From Legionella sp. (GTDB lineage Bacteria > Pseudomonadota > Gammaproteobacteria > Legionellales > Legionellaceae), in contig JARLJQ010000008.1 in NCBI GenBank assembly GCA_031291115.1, positions 26,062-90,061 on the forward strand: 64,000 nucleotides of DNA. The letters are read 5' to 3'. The notes beneath the pieces were generated by a model. The model saw only the letters and a list, made by a program, of their open reading frames with translations, made no database searches and had not been told where the DNA came from. Of this stretch, positions 26,896 to 34,936 are shown in pieces; position 1 is the first letter of the stretch, and the number at the start of each line of letters is the position of its first letter. Made by a program: the position numbers and the translations under genes.

Positions 26896-27702
26896 ATGGA
26901 ATGCTTAAGCTTTTGTATCGCTAAATCAATTGATCTGACTCGTTTAGACACTCATTTTAAAACGGTCTCTACTGAATTCAGCTCATTAAGAACTCGCGAC
27001 GTATTGAAACTCACTCCCAACAAAAATGCGACTCATACTATCTACGTCTTTAAGAATGGTACGGTAGTCTCTTGGGGGGTAAAACGCTATCAAATTAAAG
27101 AGTACTTAAACACGATTAAACAGCTTATCGACAAACCCGTAAGCCGTCTGGTCCATGATGAATTCCATTACCAATATAGTGATAAAACAACGATTGAGCC
27201 GCATGATTTTTTTGATGTGGATTGTATGACCTTGGAAGACGACAGCGAGGAATTAAAACTCAGCCTGGCTTATGGATTTTCTCAATCGGTGAAACTGCAA
27301 TACTTTGAAAACATTATTGATGCACTCATCGAAAAATACAATCCAGTAATCCAAATGTTGTCACACACAGGTAAAATGGGAATTGGCCGCAGACAAATAC
27401 AGCAAATTATTGGTGAAATCCTGGGCGCCAAAAGCGAAATGAACTTAATCAGTAATTTCCTCTACCACCCTAAATATTTTTGGCAACATCCCACTCTGGA
27501 ACAACATTTCTCGATGCTCGAACGTTATTTGCATATTCAAAGACGAATCAATGCAATTAACCATCGACTGGATACATTAAATGAGATTTTTGAGATGTTT
27601 AATGGCTATCTCGATAACCGTCACGGCCATAATCTTGAAATCATTATTATCGTATTGATTATCATGGAAATTATAGTGGCTGTTTTAAACTTACATTTCT
27701 AA
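26896..27702 (+). CDS. RMD1/YagE (DUF155) family protein
   Basis: A 268-residue protein of the RMD1 family, related to yeast Rmd1 and mitochondrial RMND1. Visible hallmarks are the YVFKNGTVVSWG strand motif, the middle ALAYGFSQSVKL-type segment (here SLAYGFSQSVKL), the helical YHPKYFWQHP region, and a C-terminal membrane anchor (about residues 248-266) after NGYLDNRHGHNLE. The function in bacteria is not established. It is monocistronic, with its own terminator. Confidence 0.88.
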   Translation: MECLSFCIAKSIDLTRLDTHFKTVSTEFSSLRTRDVLKLTPNKNATHTIYVFKNGTVVSWGVKRYQIKEYLNTIKQLIDKPVSRLVHDEFHYQYSDKTTIEPHDFFDVDCMTLEDDSEELKLSLAYGFSQSVKLQYFENIIDALIEKYNPVIQMLSHTGKMGIGRRQIQQIIGEILGAKSEMNLISNFLYHPKYFWQHPTLEQHFSMLERYLHIQRRINAINHRLDTLNEIFEMFNGYLDNRHGHNLEIIIIVLIIMEIIVAVLNLHF

Positions 27703-27710
27703 TTATTTAA

Positions 27711-27736
27711 CCCGCATCAAAACGCGGTTTTTTTTT
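27711..27736 (+). terminator. Intrinsic terminator of the RMD1-family gene
   Basis: A short stem CCGC/GCGG around an 8-base loop is followed by an unbroken run of nine T, starting nine bases after the stop codon. Confidence 0.7.
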
Positions 27737-27823
27737 ATGCTTAATAATTTCGTGAGATAATTTCTGCTTTATGAAAAACAAGCTATCCTTAATAAGAATA
27801 AAATCCTTTTAATAAAGTCGCTT

Positions 27824-28699
27824 ATGTTACTAACTACAACAAATCAACTGAATGCAAAACAACTCCAGGATCTGGAGCAATTAAAATTAAGTACAAAAAG
27901 TGCCGATGGCAGTATTCCTAATTTATACACGCATCTGTTACTGCAACCCCGTACCTTACCGACTATTTCACTTTATTATGAACAAGAACAGCTAATTGGT
28001 TTCTTAAGTATTTATTTCTTTTATGAAGATGCCGTAGAAATCGCCCTGCTTGTTGATCCCAAGGCTCGCCGGAAAGGAATTGCCAAACAATTACTCCAGC
28101 AGATGCTTACGCTGGTGCAAGAACATAATTATTCTAAATTAATTTTTTCCAGTCCAGCGCATTTAAATGATCGTTGGCTTCCTGAGCTTGGGTTCTCATA
28201 CCGTCATAGTGAATACTATATGGAGAGGTGTAATTTAACCCCTTTATTAGATCATCATAAAAAACTTAATTTTCAAACAGCAACTGTCGAACACATACCG
28301 CAGTTATGTTTATTGGATGAAGCCTGTTTTCATAAAACAAAAGCCGAATTAGAACCTCGTTTTAATCACATTATAAGTGATCGAAATTACCAAGTCGTCC
28401 TCGCTTTTGAAAAAAATAAACTGGTTGGCAAAGCCCATTTACGCTGGCAGAACACCGGCGCAACACTTTCAGATATTGCCATTTTTCCTGACCGACAAGG
28501 CCAAGGCTTGGGAACCGCTTTGATTGCTCACTGCATTAATTACGCGTTGAGCGAAGGCAAGCCACACCTTAATCTTGATGTGGAAACCCATAATCAAAAA
28601 GCACTGGAACTCTACACCCGCCTGGGATTTTTTACCCAAAATGCCTGTGATTACTGGGAGATTGGGCTCCTTGCATTACAAAAAGTCCTTAAAATATAA
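27824..28699 (+). CDS. vipF: Tandem GNAT acetyltransferase, VipF-like Dot/Icm effector
   Basis: A 291-residue protein with two GNAT N-acetyltransferase domains. The first spans about residues 1-140 with acetyl-CoA loop RRKGIA (82-87). The second spans about 148-290 with RQGQGLG (224-230). Legionella VipF is a conserved effector with exactly this double-GNAT layout that disturbs eukaryotic trafficking. The neighbour order with a ketoacyl synthase also matches what I recall for vipF. Its substrate here is not visible. The loop of the second domain is the better match to a canonical acetyl-CoA site, so that domain may be the active one. Confidence 0.82.
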   Translation: MLLTTTNQLNAKQLQDLEQLKLSTKSADGSIPNLYTHLLLQPRTLPTISLYYEQEQLIGFLSIYFFYEDAVEIALLVDPKARRKGIAKQLLQQMLTLVQEHNYSKLIFSSPAHLNDRWLPELGFSYRHSEYYMERCNLTPLLDHHKKLNFQTATVEHIPQLCLLDEACFHKTKAELEPRFNHIISDRNYQVVLAFEKNKLVGKAHLRWQNTGATLSDIAIFPDRQGQGLGTALIAHCINYALSEGKPHLNLDVETHNQKALELYTRLGFFTQNACDYWEIGLLALQKVLKI

Positions 28700-28751
28700 A
28701 CAATACGTCCCCTAACACATCAAGTTTGCAAGCAATTGATTAAAATCACTT

Positions 28752-28757
28752 TATAAT
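28752..28757 (+). promoter_or_regulatory. -10 element upstream of the ketoacyl synthase gene
   Basis: A perfect TATAAT 91 bases before ATG 28849. The nearest -35-like hexamer TTGCAA (28726-28731) is 20 bases away, longer than ideal. The 28700-28848 gap contains nothing else. Confidence 0.35.
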
Positions 28758-28848
28758 GGCTTGTTGCAATAACAACTTGACAGAGTTTAAACCACACCTT
28801 TAGTATTACGCTGCAAAAATGCTTCTATATCAATCATAAGGACAGTGG

Positions 28849-30078
28849 ATGAAAAAAAGGGTTGTAATAACCGGCATGGAAATAACGTCTTCCATAGGAA
28901 CAGGTTTAAATAAATTCTGGGATGCGGCAAGTCAGGGTTTATGTGGAATAAAGCGTATTGAATGCTACGACCCCTCTCCTTATCCAACACAAATAGGTGG
29001 TGAAATCACCGATCTGTCTCTTGAGCATCTGCCCCAATTTAATAAAAGTAAACGCTACCCACGTGCTGCACAGTACGCTCTTTATTGCGCGCATCATGCC
29101 ATAGAACAATCAGGACTTAGCGCCCAAGAATTAATCCATGCAGGAACCTATATTGGCACAAGCATGGGTGGTTATTCTGAGTCTGAAACCGTCTTTGACA
29201 TCATTCATAAATCTGGCTGGAAAAAAATGCCACCGCTGAGTGTGATCCGCAGCATGCCCAATTCCATTGCCAACCATATTGCCATTGCATTTGGCATCGG
29301 TGGTCCTAATTCAACGATTTCTAATGCATGTATTTCCTCAGCAGAAGCCATTGGTACTGCCTATCAGCAAATCGCTCAAGGCAGACTGTCTACAGCCCTT
29401 TGTGGCGGGGCAGATTCCTTGCTTTGGGAATCCGTAATAGCGGCTTGGTGTAAATTAAGAGTGATGTCTACGAATAACGAAAATCCAACAAAAGCCTGTC
29501 GTCCTTTTGATCTGCACCGCGACGGTATGGTCATTGCTGATGGTGCAGGTATTTTAATTCTGGAAGAATTAGAACAAGCCAAAGCACGTGGCGCTACTGT
29601 CTTCGCTGAAATTATTGGTTTTGGTGCCAGCTGTGATGCATTTCATCTTACAGCACCTAGTACTCCAGGGCAGAAACGTGCCATTTGTGCGGCATTAGAT
29701 GATGCCCGAGTTTCCGTCAATGACGTACATTACATTAATGCGCACGGCACAGGAACGCAGTTAAATGACAGCGTTGAAACTGAAACGATTAAAGCTATTT
29801 TTGGTGAGCGTGCTTATAACATTCCCATAAACGCACAAAAATCCATGACCGGACACGCAATAGGTGCCGCAGGTGCCATGGAAATTATTGCCACGGCCTT
29901 AAGCCTGCAACATGACCTGATTTTACCAACCATTAATTTAGATACCCAAGATCCCGCCTGTGATTTGGACTATGTGCCCAATACAGCGCGTAAAAAAGCA
30001 ATTGACATTGCCTTGTCGAATCATTTTGCCTTTGGCGGATCTAACGCGGCATTGGTGTTAAGCAAATATATAAAATAG
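28849..30078 (+). CDS. Beta-ketoacyl-ACP synthase (KAS II/FabF-like)
   Basis: A 409-residue condensing enzyme that elongates acyl-ACP with malonyl-ACP. The catalytic triad is complete: C161 in NACISSAEA, histidine in NAHGTGT and histidine in TGHAIGAAG. The N-terminal KKRVVITGMEITSSIG is typical. It stands alone, away from acpP or fabD/G, so it is probably a secondary KAS for specialised acyl chains rather than the main FabF. This would suit Legionella lipids, which are rich in long and branched acyl chains, but that is inference. Confidence 0.88.
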   Translation: MKKRVVITGMEITSSIGTGLNKFWDAASQGLCGIKRIECYDPSPYPTQIGGEITDLSLEHLPQFNKSKRYPRAAQYALYCAHHAIEQSGLSAQELIHAGTYIGTSMGGYSESETVFDIIHKSGWKKMPPLSVIRSMPNSIANHIAIAFGIGGPNSTISNACISSAEAIGTAYQQIAQGRLSTALCGGADSLLWESVIAAWCKLRVMSTNNENPTKACRPFDLHRDGMVIADGAGILILEELEQAKARGATVFAEIIGFGASCDAFHLTAPSTPGQKRAICAALDDARVSVNDVHYINAHGTGTQLNDSVETETIKAIFGERAYNIPINAQKSMTGHAIGAAGAMEIIATALSLQHDLILPTINLDTQDPACDLDYVPNTARKKAIDIALSNHFAFGGSNAALVLSKYIK

Positions 30079-30154
30079 CCCTCTTCCTGGATTGTTTTTG
30101 CACTATAATATAAGAAATTAGAATTATAAAGCGCATTCCAGGAGGGACTTTATT

Positions 30155-31087
30155 ATGAAACCATTTCGTAATATATTATTTGTGAGCAGCGGCACTAAAG
30201 ATGATGTAGAAGCGTTGCAACAAGCCATAAAATTAGCCCATAACAACCAGGCAGCGCTCGAAATCCTGATGGTTTGCCCAGAATTTCCGGATTCTTTTGA
30301 GCAGTATAAAACATCCTATGAATCTTTTTTAAAAGAACAAATAAGCAAATCAATTGAAGCGGCAAAATCAGACTTACCGGCCAATCACAAAAAACTGCTG
30401 ATTCCCATTGATATTGAATGGGGAACTTCACCTGATAACATCGTGATTCAACATGTACTGCGTCAAGGGCATGATCTGTTGATTAAATCCGTTGAGGAAG
30501 GTGAGCGCGCCCAAGGTTATAAAGCTATGGATATGGGTTTATTACGTAAATGCCCGTGTACCTTATACCTTCACCGCCCTCTGAAACATAGTAAAGACAT
30601 TCGCATTGCTGTGGCTGTTGATCCGGACAATAAAGATCTGTCAGGACAGGATTTAACCCTGAATCTTTTAAAATTAGCCCATTCTCTGGCAAAACATTAT
30701 AAAGCCGAATTGAGTATTATTTCCTGTTGGAATTACGTCATGGAAAACGTCCTGCGCAGCAGCGCCTGGATGGAAATACCACAAAGCAGATTAGATGAAA
30801 TGATTTTGCATGAAGGTAATGAAAGCTTTCTTGAACTGGATAAGCTCATCCAAAAATCAGGGATGAGTAAACCAACCATACTCCATTTAAAAGGCAGTCC
30901 AACCGAATTAATTCCCCAAATTGTTACAGAAAAAAGCATCGACGTACTCGTCATGGGAACTGTAGCACGAACCGGGATAGCTGGGTTTATCATTGGTAAT
31001 ACAGCAGAGAATATTTTACAAAAACTGGATTGCTCTCTTTGGGCGTTGAAACCTTTGGGCTTTGTTTCTCCAGTTAAAGCCTATTAG
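30155..31087 (+). CDS. Tandem universal stress protein (UspE-like)
   Basis: A 310-residue protein of two Usp domains (about 1-145 and 148-305). The second carries the nucleotide-binding pattern G-x2-G-x9-G: VMGTVARTGIAGFIIGNTAE. The first domain lacks an intact version, as in UspE. Such proteins support stress survival and respond to growth arrest. The ribosome site CAGGAGGG before ATG 30155 is unusually strong. It converges with the propeller-protein gene across a stem-loop. Confidence 0.88.
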   Translation: MKPFRNILFVSSGTKDDVEALQQAIKLAHNNQAALEILMVCPEFPDSFEQYKTSYESFLKEQISKSIEAAKSDLPANHKKLLIPIDIEWGTSPDNIVIQHVLRQGHDLLIKSVEEGERAQGYKAMDMGLLRKCPCTLYLHRPLKHSKDIRIAVAVDPDNKDLSGQDLTLNLLKLAHSLAKHYKAELSIISCWNYVMENVLRSSAWMEIPQSRLDEMILHEGNESFLELDKLIQKSGMSKPTILHLKGSPTELIPQIVTEKSIDVLVMGTVARTGIAGFIIGNTAENILQKLDCSLWALKPLGFVSPVKAY

Positions 31088-31166
31088 GCAAAAGTACTAT
31101 ACAAATCAAAATTGGGTTAGATTAAAGCGGTGTTTGCTGCAAATATTACCAACATTCCATAGCACC

Positions 31167-31208
31167 CCAGTTAACTAACCCTGATAAAGAGCGGGATTAA
31201 TTAACTGG
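31167..31208. terminator. Bidirectional stem-loop between convergent genes
   Basis: CCAGTTAACTAACCC and GGGATTAATTAACTGG form an imperfect 15-bp stem around an 11-base loop, between the usp stop (31087) and the propeller gene stop (31252). No long T-tract follows on either strand. Confidence 0.5.
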
Positions 31209-31251
31209 ATGCATTTATTCCATCATATCCTGGAAATGATTCTTAGAGTAA

Positions 31252-32784
31252 CTATCTACAAATACGCGGTAAACAGACAAGCAAATTATTGTCAAATCCT
31301 TGAGCTGGCGGTAATGTTGGGGACAAGGTCCAATTTAGGCCATAATCGGTGGAGTAATAACTTACAGGAACTTTGCGAGTGCCCTTATTGTAAACTCCTA
31401 CAGCGGTACACTGGTTGCCCGTGCACATAATGCTGTTAAGAGCATTATCACCTGTTCCCTGTGCAGAAGGCTGGGTAAAAGACTCAGTCCAATTTAGGCC
31501 ATAGTCAGTGGAATAATAGCTTACAGGGACATAGCGAGTACCATCATAGTAAGATCCTACCGTCGCACACTGGTTGCCGGTGCACATAATACCCGTGAGC
31601 TTATTGGTACCCGTTCCTTGGGCTATGGGTAACGTGTTAGACAAGATCCAACTTAAGCCATGGTCTAAGGAATAGTAGCTTAAAGCAACCGATCTAGTAC
31701 CATTGTAGTAAGTTCCTACGCTAGCACACTGGTTACCTGAGCATGTAATACTATTAAGATAATTGTTGCCTGTTCCTTGATATGAAGGCTGGATGGGGGA
31801 CAAAGTCCAATTTTGTCCATGATCAGTAGAGTAATAACTTAAAGGCGCATATCGAGTACCATTATAGTAAGCTCCTACAGCAACACACTGATTATCCTCG
31901 CATGCAGTACTGTTAAGATAATTAGTCCCTGACCCTTGCGCCGTAGGTAAGCCACTAGACAAGATCCAGTTTTGTCCATTGTCAATGGAGTAATAACTTA
32001 AAGAGAACGTTCGAGTGCCATTGTTGTAAGATCCTACAGCGGCACATTGCTGGCCCGCACACGCAATGCCGTTAAGACTATTTTCGCCTGTACCTTGCGC
32101 CATGGGTAAAGTACGAGACAAAGACCAGTTTTGTCCATTGTCCGTGGAGTAATAGCTTAAAGGAACAGCTCGAGTACCATTACTGTAAGATCCTACAGCG
32201 GCACATTGACTATTCGCGCAAGCAATGCTGTTAATGTAATTCTCGCCGCTCCCTTGAACCGAAGGTAAAGGATGAGACAAAATCCAACTTAAGCCGCGGT
32301 CTAGGGAATAGTAACTTAAGGGAACAAATCGCGTGCCATCGAAATATTCACCCACAGTAGCAATAAAACTGGAGACTTCCGTTTTATTCACTTGGAGTTG
32401 TTTGGTGACTTCTGGCTGATAACACTGATTTAGGTTGGGGCTACCATCGGAATTAGCCTGACAAAGAACAGGCCCTTTTTTAATGCCTTCTTTCGATACA
32501 GAGCTCCCATGAATGGTGATGGCAAGATTACAGGTACTTCCTTTCCCCACTAAGTGACAGGAGGAAGCATTAAGACCTGGTGTATACTGCAGCACCAGAT
32601 TTTTTGCTTTATTGGATTGATTAGTGACTGTGTAATGCACAGTCGATGTGCTACCGTCAGCAACGGTTACGACAGCAGGGCTAGGGACAGAAAAATTCCA
32701 CACAGGGATGCTTGCTTGAGCCAGGGATGTTACTAACATGCCCGCGATAATCAACCCTTGTTTTTTATGATCATATTTTTTCAT
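31252..32784 (-). CDS. Exported Asp-box repeat protein, predicted seven-bladed propeller
   Basis: A 510-residue protein with a signal peptide (ending SLAQASIP), an N-terminal beta-rich domain (about 25-135) with four cysteines, and seven tandem repeats of about 53 residues. Each repeat contains an Asp-box (SxDxGxxW, for example STDNGQNW), an NGTR or DGTR turn and a C-x4-C pair (for example CAGQQC); the last copy lacks the C-x4-C pair and ends early at CLPRICR. Seven Asp-box units suggest a seven-bladed beta-propeller, as in sialidase-like or sortilin-like folds. No sialidase catalytic residues are evident, so a binding role is likelier. ATG 32784 has AAGGA seven bases upstream. Confidence 0.85.
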   Translation of the reverse strand: MKKYDHKKQGLIIAGMLVTSLAQASIPVWNFSVPSPAVVTVADGSTSTVHYTVTNQSNKAKNLVLQYTPGLNASSCHLVGKGSTCNLAITIHGSSVSKEGIKKGPVLCQANSDGSPNLNQCYQPEVTKQLQVNKTEVSSFIATVGEYFDGTRFVPLSYYSLDRGLSWILSHPLPSVQGSGENYINSIACANSQCAAVGSYSNGTRAVPLSYYSTDNGQNWSLSRTLPMAQGTGENSLNGIACAGQQCAAVGSYNNGTRTFSLSYYSIDNGQNWILSSGLPTAQGSGTNYLNSTACEDNQCVAVGAYYNGTRYAPLSYYSTDHGQNWTLSPIQPSYQGTGNNYLNSITCSGNQCASVGTYYNGTRSVALSYYSLDHGLSWILSNTLPIAQGTGTNKLTGIMCTGNQCATVGSYYDGTRYVPVSYYSTDYGLNWTESFTQPSAQGTGDNALNSIMCTGNQCTAVGVYNKGTRKVPVSYYSTDYGLNWTLSPTLPPAQGFDNNLLVCLPRICR

Positions 32785-32954
32785 GAAGCAATCCTTATGC
32801 AATATATGTCAGTAACCAAAATCTCATTGATATACCGATGATTAGAACTTAGGCATGAGTTTAATACGTTCCAACAACCTCAGCCCAAGCTATCCTAATA
32901 TTGTAACCCCCTGTTCTTCCTCTCAATCATTTCCCCATTAAATAGAGCAAATAA

Positions 32955-33701
32955 CTAAAATAAATAGCTTAAACTAAACAACAACTCATTAGTATACAAA
33001 TGCGCCGAGCCAGGCCCTTGGCTGAGTGAAACCCCATTGCCGCCTAAATAATTTTTTCCCCAATCCGCAAATTCATAACCAACACCAACCTGCCAATTCT
33101 GAGTCACCATTTTTTGGACACCAAGCCCAACCGTATAAGAAAACGCAACCGTGCTGTTGGTAGCAAATTTTGCTAATGGATAAAGAACTGGATCAATTGT
33201 TCTGGAAAGGTAATCATGGGCGTGATTAAACCCTGCGCCAAAACTGCCGCTCACGTAAGGTTGCAACAAGCGATAACCAAAGCCAATCAGTTTTCCCTTA
33301 AATTCCGCACGTACATGGCTCACTTGATATTGGTAAGTAGTCACTGCCGGAACGCCGCCATTCACATTAATGACTCCAGACAATTGCGCATCACTGGCTG
33401 CGGCCACGCCAATTCCAAATTGCCCTATCAAATCAGGACACAACAAACGCTGTAAACCAAAATAAATCTCGCCAGTACCTAGAGTAGTTGTTTTATTATC
33501 AGCAATAAAGTAATTCGCAGGAAGTGGCGGAGTAGGATATAAATACTGATCTTTCCCTGGAGAAACCCAGGCAGGACCACCACTTAGGGTAATAATTGAG
33601 GCCCATTCCAAAGGCAAATTGGGATCAAACACACCGTCTCCAGCAACAGCATTTATCGTAAAAAATGCACCCAGTCCTGTGACTAATATTTTTTTAAACA
33701 T
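32955..33701 (-). CDS. Outer-membrane beta-barrel protein
   Basis: A 248-residue protein with a signal peptide (MFKKILVTGLGAFFTINAVA). Alternating hydrophobic strands rich in Gly and Tyr, and a C-terminal aromatic residue (LSYLF), fit an OmpW/OmpA-like eight-stranded barrel recognised by the BAM complex. Legionella genomes hold many such barrels. ATG 33701 is chosen because AAGGA lies five bases upstream; the ATG two codons earlier is inside that site. The gap 32785-32954 contains no open frame. Confidence 0.8.
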   Translation of the reverse strand: MFKKILVTGLGAFFTINAVAGDGVFDPNLPLEWASIITLSGGPAWVSPGKDQYLYPTPPLPANYFIADNKTTTLGTGEIYFGLQRLLCPDLIGQFGIGVAAASDAQLSGVINVNGGVPAVTTYQYQVSHVRAEFKGKLIGFGYRLLQPYVSGSFGAGFNHAHDYLSRTIDPVLYPLAKFATNSTVAFSYTVGLGVQKMVTQNWQVGVGYEFADWGKNYLGGNGVSLSQGPGSAHLYTNELLFSLSYLF

Positions 33702-33885
33702 ACTCATCCTTTTGATTTACACAAACAAGCTCAATAAAATTGCCTCTAACTTACTGATTTTATACCTTTATTATGCTATTTGTAAGGACTTCTATCGCTG
33801 CAGAGTATTTTTTCCAAGCTATATCGAAAATGCACTATAAGGGGTATATAATTCAGCCTATTTTGCAGAATTTAAAGGCTAAAAA

Positions 33886-34935
33886 ATGAGTGCTTCACTG
33901 TGTGATATTGCAAACCTGGTACAAGGAGTAGTCATAGGTGATGACTCAATCCAAATTTCCTCCTTATCCCCAATTGATGACATTGTCCCAGGAACTTTGG
34001 TTTTTGCAGACAGTAATGAAAAAATTAAATTAGCAGAAGCCTCACAGGCCGCAGCAATTTTGGTCAATCAAGCAACATTGGTTTCTGAAAAACCATTAAT
34101 TCAGGTGGCTCATCCGTTTAAAGCGTTTATTGCCTTGTTACACCATTTTAATCCATCCCCAAAAATCACTCCAGGCGTACATCCCAGTGCAGTAATTGGT
34201 GAAGGCGTGCAATTAGGTGAACAGGTTTTTATCGGACCTTTTGTCGTTATTGAAGCCGGTAGCGTTATTGGCAATCACAGCATACTCAAAGGCCATATTC
34301 ATATAGGTCATAATGTTACGATTGGCGAGCACACCACCATTCATCCGCATGTCACTGTCTACGACAACTGCCAAATTGGTTCGCGAGTGACCATTCATGC
34401 CTCTACTGTAATTGGCTCTGATGGTTTTGGTTATACCTTTGTTGATGGCAAACATTTAAAAGTGCCGCATACAGGATGTGTGGTGATTCACGATGATGTG
34501 GAAATCGGTGCCAATTCCGCTGTTGACCGCGCAACTATGGGTGCCACCGTGATTGGTGAAGGGACGAAAATTGATAACCTGGTTCAAGTCGCGCACTCGG
34601 TTAAATTAGGCAAGCACAATATTCTTTGCGGCTTTACAGGTATTGCGGGCAGTACGACTACAGGCAATCATGTAATTTTTGCAGCCAACGTCGGAGTGAG
34701 TGATCACGTACGCATTGATAATGGTGTGGTTCTTGGTGCACGTACTGGCGTTCCACCCAATAAACATCTTAAAGAAGGTGTCGTTTATTTTGGTAACCCG
34801 GCACGCCCCAAAGAAATTGCAATGAAACATGAGCTGGCCGTTAATCGTATTCCATTAATCCGCAAAAATATTAAAAAACTGTCTGAGCAAGTTGCACTCC
34901 TGAGTCAAAAACTAGCCGAATTAGAGGTAGAATAA
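33886..34935 (+). CDS. lpxD: UDP-3-O-acylglucosamine N-acyltransferase
   Basis: A 349-residue lipid A biosynthesis enzyme that adds the N-linked acyl chain to UDP-3-O-acylglucosamine. An N-terminal uridine-binding domain (about 1-100) is followed by a left-handed beta-helix of hexapeptide repeats (about 105-310) with the catalytic histidine around VQVAHSV, and a C-terminal helix. Unlike the usual skp-lpxD-fabZ-lpxA cluster, it stands next to polA. Legionella carries more than one lpxD; this isolated copy is probably the second paralogue. The polA start follows its stop by one base. Confidence 0.92.
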   Translation: MSASLCDIANLVQGVVIGDDSIQISSLSPIDDIVPGTLVFADSNEKIKLAEASQAAAILVNQATLVSEKPLIQVAHPFKAFIALLHHFNPSPKITPGVHPSAVIGEGVQLGEQVFIGPFVVIEAGSVIGNHSILKGHIHIGHNVTIGEHTTIHPHVTVYDNCQIGSRVTIHASTVIGSDGFGYTFVDGKHLKVPHTGCVVIHDDVEIGANSAVDRATMGATVIGEGTKIDNLVQVAHSVKLGKHNILCGFTGIAGSTTTGNHVIFAANVGVSDHVRIDNGVVLGARTGVPPNKHLKEGVVYFGNPARPKEIAMKHELAVNRIPLIRKNIKKLSEQVALLSQKLAELEVE

Positions 34936-34936
34936 T

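Noticed and set aside
31280..32360. Direct DNA repeats that could suggest a CRISPR array
   Set aside because: The period is about 159 bp, in frame with a gene, and diverged; they encode protein repeats.
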